DNA from: an uncultured Candidatus Melainabacteria bacterium
GTDB lineage: Bacteria; Cyanobacteriota; Vampirovibrionia; Gastranaerophilales; Gastranaerophilaceae
Length of the DNA stretch: 9,472 bases
Assembly: GCA_934754775.1 (NCBI GenBank)
Contig: CAKVIM010000032.1
Location: 1 to 9,472 of the forward strand
Direction: 5' to 3'
Part shown: in pieces, positions 1 to 6,591 of the stretch
How positions within the stretch are numbered: position 1 is the first letter of the stretch
How the letters are laid out: every line of letters starts with the position of its first letter
The notes under the pieces: generated by a model
Seen by the model: only the letters and a program-made list of their open reading frames with translations
The model's database searches: none
What the model was told of the DNA's origin: nothing
Position numbers and translations under genes: made by a program

Positions 1-443
1 TCTGTTCTTCTAAACTTATAGTCACCGTCAGGATAGTATCCGATTGTTTCAATTGTTCCGTCGCTATACGTTGTTGTTATTTCTTTACCGCCGTCGGATG
101 TTTTAGTTTCTGTAGTTGACACAATTTCTGCAGACGCATCAGAAACAGATTTTACAAATCCTTGAAAATCTGCATCTTGAATATTTGCTTGTTCTGCGAA
201 TATGCTTTTTACTTGTGCATTTTCGCTTGAATCAAAAACTCTGTCGTTTCCTGCAAAATTCTGTAATCCCTTAAAAATCCCTTCCAGCTCGTTGGCTTCA
301 AGTGTTCCATCTTGATTTGTATCGTAGGCATCAAAAAGATTGTGGTACTTTTTATCCACTTGATCCTTGCGAACACCATGCTTTACGTTATTCAGTTGTT
401 CGTTTTTGCCTTTAATATTGACAAAGAAATCGCCTATACCCAC
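1..443 (-). CDS. EF-hand protein with DG-repeat region, C-terminus cut by window edge
   Basis: A minus-strand reading frame of 147 codons runs off the left edge. Residues 41-52 (DTNQDGTLEANE) form a canonical 12-residue calcium-binding EF-hand loop with D1, N3, D5, G6, L8 and E12, between helices around 28-40 and 52-62. A second, degenerate helix-loop-helix may lie at 75-100 (NIQDADFQGFVKSV). From residue 110 the protein becomes Thr/Ser-rich, with Asp-Gly turns at 117, 128 and 139, exactly 11 residues apart, suggesting beta-hairpin repeats that continue beyond the window. No signal peptide or membrane helix is visible. The start is GTG at 443, preceded 7 nt away by AAAGGA; no ATG, GTG or TTG lies between it and the in-frame stop at 525-527. 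The frame stays open upstream to that stop, so a non-standard ATT start cannot be excluded. The calcium-binding role follows from the motif; the cellular role is unknown. Confidence 0.75.
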   Translation of the reverse strand, partial: MGIGDFFVNIKGKNEQLNNVKHGVRKDQVDKKYHNLFDAYDTNQDGTLEANELEGIFKGLQNFAGNDRVFDSSENAQVKSIFAEQANIQDADFQGFVKSVSDASAEIVSTTETKTSDGGKEITTTYSDGTIETIGYYPDGDYKFRRT

Positions 444-450
444 GAGATAA

Positions 451-456
451 TCCTTT
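451..456 (-). promoter_or_regulatory. Shine-Dalgarno site for the EF-hand gene
   Basis: On the minus strand this reads AAAGGA, 7 nt before the GTG at 443. It is the main reason for choosing that GTG, since the frame has no ATG start. Confidence 0.55.
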
Positions 457-711
457 CTTACTCCATGATTAACGGCATAATTGGGACGAAACTTTAGGGG
501 TTTTGATGGAATCGTTACAAATCTTTACAAGAAATTGAGCAAAAAATCAGCCATATGGATATCACACGCTATTGAAAAAATATTTCTCTTTTGATATCAT
601 TTTTATAGAAATTACTTAACAAAAATTTACTTCATATTTCTTAATATTTGGGAGGAAATGTAGCAAATTTCTTTGTGCGTGGTTTTTTGTATATATAGAA
701 GTTATGTGTGT

Positions 712-717
712 AAGGAG
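712..717 (+). promoter_or_regulatory. Shine-Dalgarno site fixing the start at 724
   Basis: AAGGAG ends 6 nt before the ATG at 724. The frame is open from a TTG at 673, but that upstream start has no well-spaced site and would place this AAGGAG inside the coding sequence. Confidence 0.8.
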
Positions 718-723
718 TTATCT

Positions 724-3570
724 ATGAAGATTAACGCAATAGGTGCTGATTATTCTGCAATTAGAGCAAAAAATGCAAGAGGAGCAAAGGCTGTAGAAAG
801 CCAACCACAAGGAATTGATATTCCTAAGGGAATGTCAATGATATCCTTTAAAGGTGGAAATAAGAATCAAGCAATTGAATATGTTGCAGAAGTAAAACCT
901 TATTACCAAATTGGTGGTGTTGCTACTGCGGTTCAAGATAGAAGAACTTTACGAATTTCAGACCAAGATCCTATCATAACAGAAGATATGCGTAAAAACA
1001 TATTTAAAAAACCTATGCAAAATAAAGCTTTTGTAACTCCAGTTTATAATGGTAGTTTAATATACAACGAAGAAAATGGACTTTTACAAAACGTAGAAGT
1101 TCCAAAAATTCCTGCAGGATTGCCTGAGACAAGTGCATTTAAAAAATACGAAGGTAAATATTTTATTACAAACAGTCAAAATTTCCAAAAATATTTAAAT
1201 CCTTTGGAATTTTTCAAAAATGAAGAATTTAAAAACCCTGCCAACGGAAAAGACAACATCAGTTTGAATAACCAAGTATTCATCCTTGAAGATGTAACTG
1301 GTGGCGAAAAGAAAATGGACTTTGGCGGTACTGGTGAAACAAAAATTAAATTATTCAGAGTAATGGCTGATGATAACGGTAAACTTGTTCCAACAAATGA
1401 CTTTCAAGTATTTACTGATGTAACAGCTTCTTGGTCAAAACCATATGCAGGTGGCGGATATTCCACCACCCCTGGCGTATTAAGTCAGACTTGGAAGGGA
1501 GATGGTGATGCAAGAGGTGCGAAAGCCTTTGTTGCTCAATTAGAACAGATTTGTGCAGAAATGAGTAAAAATGGTACAAAATTCGACCCAGCAACATTGG
1601 TGTTAAATGATTCACAAGCAAGTTATGCAGCTGAATATTTAGCAGAAATGGCTGCCAAGGGCGATGAATTTATGAAGGGTAAAAAACCAACTGTTATTGG
1701 ACATAATATTGGCGACGGTTATATTCAAAAAACTTCTTATATGAACATGTTTGTAAATATTGCAGACAAAGAACTAAGAGAAGCAGTATCAAATGATCCA
1801 AATTATATAGATGCTCTAAAGCAAGGTGAAGAAGCTATAAATAAATACTTTGAAAAACTTATTCCTGAAGCGATGAAAGATAAACAAGGCGGAGTTAGCC
1901 CATTTATGAATGCCATTTATTATGCAAGACAAGGCTATATTCCAATGATTAGCACGGTTTCAGAAGGATATTATAACAAATTAATTAGTGACCCGAATTT
2001 CGCACCAGGTACACATGCATATTTAAAAGAGCTTTCAGAAAAAGGTCGATTCGCAGGCATTGTCAACGCCTTTGAAGATCCAAATATGAACCCTTATACC
2101 AAAGGTGTTCCTGGATATTATGCAAAAGAATATATATTCCCTGATGGCGTTGATATAAACGGTCAAAAAAATTACAAAATTTCAACTTATAAAGTTTTTG
2201 ATGAAAAGCTTGTAAATGAAAATAATGTTGACATTAAACATGTAAGAGATATTAAACGTCAAAATAAAATAAGTCTTTTTGAAAGATTGGATAAAGATGT
2301 AATTGCAAAACTTGAATCATTAAAAGATGTTAAAGGACATGAATATGACATGTCGTCTGTAATTGCTGGTTTACCTGACAAAAAAGTTAAAGTTTATGGT
2401 CATATAGATAAGAAATTTCTAGATGAAGTTAGAAAACCTGATAGTGATATTAAATTACTCACATCTTGGGGGCGTGGAGACACACAAAAGGGCTTAGATT
2501 CAGTATTGGAAGCTTTTGAACAATATGCACTCGGAGTTGGCAAAAGTGATAAAAATACCGTTTTAGTAATGGGTGGAGCATTAACACCTGGGGATGCAGA
2601 TTCTGATAAAATTTTAAAAATTATTAACAGAATGAACGAAAATAAAGAATTAAACGGCAGATTTGTTTATTTGGACGGCTTTGCTCCAAACAAACCATTA
2701 GCAAGTGCAGCTGATTTTTCTGTATTTCCTTCTAGATTTGCTCCTTGCGAACTTACAGATTTGGAATCAATGAAAGTCTTTTGTTCACCAATTGTAACTG
2801 ACTGTCAAGGTTTGGCTCAAAAGAATTTTGATACTGATTTTGCAGGTGAAGCAGAAAGAGTAACAGGTTATAAAACAAAACATGAATACTCTATGTCTTT
2901 AGATGAGCTTAAAAAAGCATTATCAGAAGAAGATAAAACAAAATTAGATAAAGATGTAAAAAAATTCAAAGATGCAATCAAAGATGATTACAGATTAAAA
3001 CATGCTGGTAAAGAATTAAGTGATGATGCTATTAATGAAATGATTTGTAAAAACAGTGGTATGCATTATGACTACAATTTCAAAGTTTTAAGACCTTACA
3101 GAGATAAAGTAATTGTTGATGATTTAAGCAATTGTTTTGAAAGAGCGTTAATTAGAGATAGAAACAAAGATGTTCAAACTAAAATGGTAGCTAATCATCT
3201 AAAACAGTATACAGATTGGGAAAGAAATGGTAATTTAAGCAAAGAAAATAAATCTTCTGCACAGTTGTATAGAGAATTGCACTTCCAAAAAGATGGTGCA
3301 ACCGTTAAAGAAAGCGATACATTGTTATATAAATTAAGAGAACAATGTAAACAAAATGGAGTATTCGACAGAGTAAATGCGAATGGAAGCAGTGGAGGCA
3401 CATCAGAAGTTGGTGGAATGAAAACATGGTTTAAGGCTCACAAAAAAGCTTCTTTGATAACTGCCGGTGCAGCTGCACTTGCCGGACTTGGTTATGCCGG
3501 TTACAAAGCAGGTTGGTTCTCTACTAAGTTTGAAGAAAAGAAAAACGAGCATTTCTCATGTGTAGGATAA
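724..3570 (+). CDS. Glycogen/starch synthase-like GT5 glycosyltransferase with C-terminal membrane segment
   Basis: This 948-residue protein resembles ADP-glucose glycogen synthases (GT5, GT-B fold), which extend alpha-1,4-glucan, but it is about twice the usual 480 residues. An N-terminal leader ends in ISFKGG (40-45). The first GT-B half starts at 52 (YVAEVKPYYQIGG), with NDSQ (295-298) where GlgA has HDWQ and a retained His at 327 (IGHN). The nucleotide-binding half has R584-x4-K589 (GRGDTQKGLD), matching the conserved Arg/Lys pair, and PSRFAPCELTDLESM (669-683), matching PSRFEPCGLTQL. Two usual active-site residues differ: the Lys of KxGG is Gln62, and the Glu of EPCGL is Ala673. The family match is therefore good, but catalysis and donor are uncertain. 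A charged helical region follows (about 720-880), then a Gly/Ala-rich hydrophobic helix (about 908-932) after KAHKK, and a short tail ending SCVG, suggesting a tail-anchored protein. ATG 724 is chosen for its AAGGAG site. Confidence 0.8.
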   Translation: MKINAIGADYSAIRAKNARGAKAVESQPQGIDIPKGMSMISFKGGNKNQAIEYVAEVKPYYQIGGVATAVQDRRTLRISDQDPIITEDMRKNIFKKPMQNKAFVTPVYNGSLIYNEENGLLQNVEVPKIPAGLPETSAFKKYEGKYFITNSQNFQKYLNPLEFFKNEEFKNPANGKDNISLNNQVFILEDVTGGEKKMDFGGTGETKIKLFRVMADDNGKLVPTNDFQVFTDVTASWSKPYAGGGYSTTPGVLSQTWKGDGDARGAKAFVAQLEQICAEMSKNGTKFDPATLVLNDSQASYAAEYLAEMAAKGDEFMKGKKPTVIGHNIGDGYIQKTSYMNMFVNIADKELREAVSNDPNYIDALKQGEEAINKYFEKLIPEAMKDKQGGVSPFMNAIYYARQGYIPMISTVSEGYYNKLISDPNFAPGTHAYLKELSEKGRFAGIVNAFEDPNMNPYTKGVPGYYAKEYIFPDGVDINGQKNYKISTYKVFDEKLVNENNVDIKHVRDIKRQNKISLFERLDKDVIAKLESLKDVKGHEYDMSSVIAGLPDKKVKVYGHIDKKFLDEVRKPDSDIKLLTSWGRGDTQKGLDSVLEAFEQYALGVGKSDKNTVLVMGGALTPGDADSDKILKIINRMNENKELNGRFVYLDGFAPNKPLASAADFSVFPSRFAPCELTDLESMKVFCSPIVTDCQGLAQKNFDTDFAGEAERVTGYKTKHEYSMSLDELKKALSEEDKTKLDKDVKKFKDAIKDDYRLKHAGKELSDDAINEMICKNSGMHYDYNFKVLRPYRDKVIVDDLSNCFERALIRDRNKDVQTKMVANHLKQYTDWERNGNLSKENKSSAQLYRELHFQKDGATVKESDTLLYKLREQCKQNGVFDRVNANGSSGGTSEVGGMKTWFKAHKKASLITAGAAALAGLGYAGYKAGWFSTKFEEKKNEHFSCVG

Positions 3571-3575
3571 GAACA

Positions 3576-3605
3576 AAACTAGCCGACTTACCTATCGGCT
3601 AGTTT
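3576..3605 (+). terminator. Hairpin terminator after the glycosyltransferase-like gene
   Basis: An 11-bp perfect stem (3576-3586 with 3595-3605) encloses an 8-nt loop, starting 6 nt after the stop codon. The 3' arm ends in GTTT and continues GTT, so the U-tract is weak; some transcription may read through into the 186-residue gene, which starts 40 nt further on. Confidence 0.65.
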
Positions 3606-3633
3606 GTTAAGTAGGATATATTTTAAAAGAAAT

Positions 3634-3637
3634 GGAG
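3634..3637 (+). promoter_or_regulatory. Shine-Dalgarno site choosing ATG 3645 over 3639
   Basis: GGAG lies 7 nt before the ATG at 3645 and only 1 nt before the ATG at 3639, so the second ATG is the better start. Confidence 0.7.
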
Positions 3638-3644
3638 TATGAAA

Positions 3645-4205
3645 ATGAAAATTACGCAAATCAGTGTAGTAAGCAGTAATTCAAAGATTCTGAGTTCGAA
3701 AAGAAACGATAATGAAAAAATTGCAAAAACAAATCGGACTAACTTTAGAGCACATTTGAAGGTTGCAAGCAATGCAGAAGGGGCAATAGAAGGAAGCTTA
3801 AGAAAATTTAGAGAGGTTTGTAATATACTTAAACAAAAATTGGATGCAGAAACTTTATTTCCAAATGATAAGGTTATACTAAGAAAAATTACAGGTGAGT
3901 CAAAACAAATTGGTACCGGTAGAGGAACATATGGTTCAACACCGGGGCATTGGGAGAATAGAGGTGGTTATGGCGGAAATGTTTTTGTTAGAGATACTGT
4001 GAAGAAGTGTGGACCGTATGGAGAATTTGAAGAACCGGTTCCAGCTCCCTATTATCCGGAATATCGTAATGAAAACTTAGAAATCGCAATAAATAAAAGT
4101 AAAACCGGATTTTACTATAATGATGAAAGATCAGAAGAACAAATTGCAGAAGATTTATTTAATGCCTATAAACATGTACGATATTTAGAACACTATGCAA
4201 AATAA
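3645..4205 (+). CDS. Orphan 186-residue protein with NFRAHL leader motif
   Basis: No family was recognised. The start at 3645 gives MKITQISVV and is favoured by the GGAG spacing. Residues 1-32 are polar and rich in Ser, Asn and Lys, and look disordered. They end in TNFRAHLKV (32-40), the same type of motif found in three other proteins here. A helical stretch (45-70) is followed by an unusual glycine-rich, aromatic segment (90-111; nine Gly in 22 residues, with Tyr96, Trp103 and Tyr109). Next come a Pro/Tyr-rich linker (PVPAPYYPEY) and a C-terminal helix beginning at RSEEQIAEDL. There is no signal peptide or membrane helix. It is flanked by the full glycosyltransferase-like gene and the relic of a second C-terminus, so it occupies a rearranged locus. 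A regulatory or structural role is possible but not shown. Confidence 0.7.
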   Translation: MKITQISVVSSNSKILSSKRNDNEKIAKTNRTNFRAHLKVASNAEGAIEGSLRKFREVCNILKQKLDAETLFPNDKVILRKITGESKQIGTGRGTYGSTPGHWENRGGYGGNVFVRDTVKKCGPYGEFEEPVPAPYYPEYRNENLEIAINKSKTGFYYNDERSEEQIAEDLFNAYKHVRYLEHYAK

Positions 4206-4222
4206 ATAAAAAAATAAAATAT

Positions 4223-4253
4223 GTCGTGTTGGATGAAAATAATCCAACACGAC
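4223..4253. terminator. Perfect 12-bp hairpin without plus-strand T-run
   Basis: GTCGTGTTGGAT (4223-4234) pairs perfectly with 4242-4253 across a 7-nt loop, 17 nt after the stop of the 186-residue gene. Downstream on the plus strand is CTACTTACTAAG, which is not a U-tract and is the start of the relic tail copy. On the minus strand the hairpin is followed by a T-rich stretch. It may be a terminator whose plus-strand tail was replaced by recombination. Confidence 0.5.
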
Positions 4254-4259
4254 CTACTT

Positions 4260-4310
4260 ACTAAGTTTGAAGAAAAGAAAGACGGCAAAAATCTTTCTTG
4301 CGTAGGATAA
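4260..4310 (+). pseudogene. Relic 3' end of a second glycosyltransferase-like gene
   Basis: This stretch encodes TKFEEKKDGKNLSCVG plus TAA. The intact gene ends TKFEEKKNEHFSCVG plus TAA. The first 21 bases (ACT to AAA) are identical; then the copies diverge and differ in length by one codon, yet SCVG is kept with synonymous changes (TCA TGT versus TCT TGC). That pattern fits the end of a paralog that once encoded protein rather than a fresh copy of the neighbouring gene. Upstream of 4260 the similarity stops at a hairpin, so the body of the gene is gone. Like the intact gene, it is followed by a hairpin terminator, but of different sequence. Confidence 0.7.
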
Positions 4311-4314
4311 AAGA

Positions 4315-4346
4315 AAAAAGTGGCTGAATAAAATCAGCCACTTTTT
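4315..4346. terminator. Bidirectional rho-independent terminator
   Basis: A 13-bp perfect stem (4315-4327 with 4334-4346) has a 6-nt loop. A-rich sequence on the left and a T-run on the right give a U-tract in both directions. It can end plus-strand transcripts from the glycosyltransferase-like/186-residue region and minus-strand transcripts of the 168-residue gene, whose stop is 65 nt away. Confidence 0.85.
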
Positions 4347-4410
4347 ATATTAATTTAAAAATCTCGTTAAAAGCAATTTTTATCGACTTTTGTAGTTCTG
4401 AACAATTTCA

Positions 4411-4917
4411 TCAGAATATAGTATTCATATGTTTTCTTACCGCATAATAAAGTCTATCTATTTGTTCAAGGCTAATATTAAAAGCCATTGAATTGTCTTT
4501 ATCTAAATATTTACCCTCTGGACACAATTCAAACACAGGTTTGGCAGTATTTGGTGCTCGTAATGCATCAAATTCAAATTTTACTCGACGTTTCTCATCA
4601 CCATTTTCTATAATTTTTTTGAATTCTTTTGATACATCAAAAACAATAGGATATTCTATGGGTTCCAACGGAGCAACTATTCGATCTAAATAATCAAGAT
4701 GAGCATGGATGTATGAAGCATGTTGCTTAACAAATGGTGTTACGGCTTTATCTACTTTACCACCATTTGCCATAAGCCCGAACACGTGTGCTTGTTCTAA
4801 AAGTGTTTCACGAGCGTTTTTAGACAAACTTAGTTTCGCCTTAAAGTTGGGATTTTTATTATTACTTGGTACAGTGCAATTCATTGTTATTGGTGAACAT
4901 ACTTTTGGAACTTTCAT
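4411..4917 (-). CDS. Orphan 168-residue protein with NPNFKAKL leader motif
   Basis: No family was recognised. The protein starts MKVPKV and has two Cys in its leader (7 and 14). An Asn/Pro/Lys-rich stretch runs into NPNFKAKLSL (22-31), matching the N-terminal motif of other proteins in the window; Phe25 is at exactly the same position as in the 158-residue protein. The rest appears folded: helices around 32-50 and 58-80, a strand (IEYPIVFDV) with an amphipathic helix after it, a strand (RVKFEFDAL), and a C-terminal helix (SLEQIDRLYYAVRKHM). No signal peptide or membrane helix is visible. ATG 4917 has AAAGGA 7 nt upstream and a plausible promoter at 4944-4972. It is a single-gene unit that ends at the bidirectional terminator. 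Confidence 0.75.
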   Translation of the reverse strand: MKVPKVCSPITMNCTVPSNNKNPNFKAKLSLSKNARETLLEQAHVFGLMANGGKVDKAVTPFVKQHASYIHAHLDYLDRIVAPLEPIEYPIVFDVSKEFKKIIENGDEKRRVKFEFDALRAPNTAKPVFELCPEGKYLDKDNSMAFNISLEQIDRLYYAVRKHMNTIF

Positions 4918-4943
4918 TTTAATATCCTTTCTAATATTGATTT

Positions 4944-4972
4944 TTTATACCAATTTTTAATTAAATATACAA
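4944..4972 (-). promoter_or_regulatory. Candidate sigma-70-type promoter for the 168-residue gene
   Basis: On the minus strand, TTGTAT (4967-4972) and TATAAA (4944-4949) are separated by 17 nt. Transcription would start near 4937, giving a leader of about 20 nt that holds the AAAGGA site (4925-4930). The background is AT-rich, so a chance match is possible. Confidence 0.45.
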
Positions 4973-5168
4973 AATTTTATCTTATATTAATCATCAAATA
5001 ACACACATAAACCATTTATAAAGAATTAATATAGTTAACAACTTTTCTACCACCATTTTAATATAAATAATATTATTATAAATTAAATGTTTAATATTTT
5101 ATTTACAATTCTTTACTTAAATACTTATTTTTTTTAATAAATGATATTCATGTTAAAATTAATTTATT
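4973..5168. other. AT-rich divergent intergenic region
   Basis: Together with 4918-4972 this gives about 250 nt between the divergent 168-residue and hydrolase genes. It is extremely AT-rich. TGTTAAAAT just before the hydrolase gene resembles an extended -10 element but has no convincing -35. No RNA gene or clear inverted repeat was seen. Confidence 0.4.
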
Positions 5169-5786
5169 ATGATTATAAAAACTTTTATTGAACCGCCAAT
5201 TGATAATAACAATTATTTAATTATTGATGAAGAGACCAAAGATGCAGCATTGATTGATTGTTCATCAATTGATGATAGAATTGATGACGAATTAGAAAAA
5301 CAAGGTGCTAATTTAAAGTACATTCTACTTACACACGGTCACTTTGACCATGTTGTAGGAATTAGACCTAATCGTTTTAAAACTAATCCGCAAATTGTTA
5401 TGAATAAAGAGGATTTAGATTGGTTAAACAAAACTAACCAATACTTACCTATGTTCGGGATGCCGGAAATTACAATTCCCAATATAGACCTCTTTGTTGA
5501 AGATAACGACACCATAAAACTCGGCACAATAAGCATTAAAGTCCTACACACTCCGGGGCACACACAAGGCGGAGTTTGCTACCTTGCAGAAAACAAGTTG
5601 TTTTCCGGAGATACAATTTTTAGAGAAGCGGTAGGAAGATGCGATTTAGAAGGTGGAAACTTCGACCAGATTGTGGAGAGCATTGAAAACAAAATCTTCA
5701 CACTTCCAACAGATACAATTATTTACCCAGGACACGGCAACACAACAACAGTAGGCTGGGAAAAAGAACACAACAAGTTTTTGTAA
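5169..5786 (+). CDS. Metallo-beta-lactamase-fold hydrolase, glyoxalase II-like
   Basis: At 205 residues this matches the compact MBL-fold family (YcbL/GloB-like), which hydrolyse thioesters such as S-lactoylglutathione or related substrates with two bound metal ions. The full ligand set is visible: His56, His58, Asp60 and His61 in THGHFDHVVG (55-64), His131 in HTPGHTQGG, bridging Asp148 in FSGDTIF, and His189 in YPGHGNTTT. GRCDLEGG follows the bridging Asp, as is usual for this subfamily. The longer C-terminal substrate-binding domain of classical GloB is absent, so the substrate cannot be named from sequence. No signal peptide is present, so it is probably cytosolic. The start ATG lacks a clear Shine-Dalgarno site; translation may rely on the AT-rich leader. 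It appears to be its own transcription unit. Confidence 0.92.
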   Translation: MIIKTFIEPPIDNNNYLIIDEETKDAALIDCSSIDDRIDDELEKQGANLKYILLTHGHFDHVVGIRPNRFKTNPQIVMNKEDLDWLNKTNQYLPMFGMPEITIPNIDLFVEDNDTIKLGTISIKVLHTPGHTQGGVCYLAENKLFSGDTIFREAVGRCDLEGGNFDQIVESIENKIFTLPTDTIIYPGHGNTTTVGWEKEHNKFL

Positions 5787-5841
5787 GAACCATCCTATAA
5801 CCCTAAAATATTCAAATCATTATGTAAAGAATTATTATAAA

Positions 5842-5871
5842 AAAGTCAATTATTTAGAATAATATGACTTT
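5842..5871 (+). terminator. Weak AT-rich hairpin after the hydrolase gene
   Basis: AAAGTCA (5842-5848) pairs with TGACTTT (5865-5871), and ATTATT (5849-5854) with AATAAT (5858-5863), leaving one bulged A and a 3-nt loop. It lies between the hydrolase stop and the next gene. The stem has few G-C pairs, so it may be a weak terminator or an operator-like inverted repeat. Confidence 0.4.
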
Positions 5872-5892
5872 ATATATAGGTAACGTAATTTT

Positions 5893-5898
5893 AGGGGA
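5893..5898 (+). promoter_or_regulatory. Shine-Dalgarno site choosing ATG 5905
   Basis: AGGGGA abuts the ATG at 5899 with no spacing but sits 6 nt before the ATG at 5905, so the latter is the likely start. Confidence 0.7.
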
Positions 5899-5904
5899 AT
5901 GATT

Positions 5905-6336
5905 ATGGGGATACCAGTAACACAGGGACAAAATAAAAAGACAACAATAATACGTAAGCCTGTTCTAAATCAAGTTCATGAATATGAATGCAAAATAACA
6001 TATTTTGATGGAAAAAAGTGGGTAAATACAGTAAAACAAAACTACAACGATATTAATGCAATTAATGTATTTGCAGGAATCAGGGAAGCACTAAACAAAA
6101 GACCCGCAAAGGGCAATATCAGCAAAAAAGAAGCAATTAAGCTTTTGCAAAAAGTTTTTGAGAACGGGTACGATATGAAAAAAAATTATGGCGATAAATC
6201 TAATGATTCCGGCGGTTGTCTGGTAGCAATAAAAGAATTATTTGAACTATATATGGACAAAGATTCTGATGGCGGAGAAAACATTACACAACAAGAACAA
6301 TCTGCTATTATGAGAACAATAGACAAATGGTATTAA
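5905..6336 (+). CDS. EF-hand-like 143-residue protein
   Basis: No named family was recognised. The N-terminal half (24-56) looks like a small beta-rich unit (HEYECKITYFDGKKWVNTV). The C-terminal half is helical: SKKEAIKLLQKVFENGYDM (73-91), a Gly/Asp/Asn-rich loop (94-104), a helix at 105-117, then DKDSDGGENITQQE (118-131). This last loop has Asp at 1, 3 and 5 and Gly at 6, as in calcium-binding EF-hands, but it is 14 residues long instead of 12, with two extra residues before the Ile. It may be a variant calcium site or a degenerate one. The N-terminus lacks the NPxFKA-type leader and any signal peptide. ATG 5905 is preferred on Shine-Dalgarno spacing. A second EF-hand protein is encoded at the left edge of the window. 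Confidence 0.72.
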   Translation: MGIPVTQGQNKKTTIIRKPVLNQVHEYECKITYFDGKKWVNTVKQNYNDINAINVFAGIREALNKRPAKGNISKKEAIKLLQKVFENGYDMKKNYGDKSNDSGGCLVAIKELFELYMDKDSDGGENITQQEQSAIMRTIDKWY

Positions 6337-6485
6337 AAAAATAACTCAATACTGCTAACTTTGTATTTTTAAACACAATAACAAGTACAGTATACCTTGT
6401 CAATCGAAATATATTCTTTCTTTTACAAACATAAATCACATTAAATATCAGCAGGTCATATTCTGCACTAAATATTAAATACGAC

Positions 6486-6515
6486 TTGACTGATTAATAT
6501 TGTAAAGATTTTAAA
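6486..6515 (+). promoter_or_regulatory. Candidate promoter for the 158-residue gene
   Basis: TTGACT (6486-6491) is a near-consensus -35. TTTAAA (6510-6515), 18 nt later, is a modest -10. The leader to ATG 6592 would be about 70 nt. Confidence 0.35.
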
Positions 6516-6580
6516 GTATTCTTAACAATATTTTCTTATTATGACAAAAATTTCATTCATTTGTTTTATTATAAATAATG

Positions 6581-6586
6581 AAAGGA
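6581..6586 (+). promoter_or_regulatory. Shine-Dalgarno site choosing ATG 6592
   Basis: AAAGGA lies 5 nt before the ATG at 6592. The in-frame ATG at 6541 has no such site, and a start there would place this one inside the coding sequence. Confidence 0.7.
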
Positions 6587-6591
6587 TTCAT

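Larger units (their letters stand above)
444..723. other. Divergent intergenic region
   Basis: This region separates the minus-strand EF-hand gene from the plus-strand glycosyltransferase-like gene, so it should hold both promoters. It is strongly AT-rich. A TATATA box at 690-695 could be a plus-strand -10, but no good -35 lies at the right distance. A strong GGGAGG at 650-655 is followed by ATG-TAG (658-663) and serves no gene that can be seen. No RNA gene was recognised. Confidence 0.5.
6337..6591. other. Intergenic region upstream of the 158-residue gene
   Basis: About 255 nt without a gene, AT-rich. It holds one promoter-like pair (6486-6515). No convincing terminator hairpin was seen for the preceding EF-hand-like gene, and no RNA gene was recognised. 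Confidence 0.4.

Noticed and set aside
312..497. Plus-strand open frame of 61 codons
   Set aside because: It lies opposite the EF-hand coding region, which has a clear calcium-binding loop on the minus strand, and has no ribosome-binding site.
673..723. Upstream TTG start for the glycosyltransferase-like protein (17 extra residues)
   Set aside because: No well-spaced ribosome-binding site; the extension would contain the AAGGAG that serves ATG 724.
4493..4960. Two plus-strand frames (66 and 83 codons) opposite the 168-residue gene
   Set aside because: They are antisense to a frame with a good Shine-Dalgarno site, promoter-like boxes and a leader motif shared with other genes.
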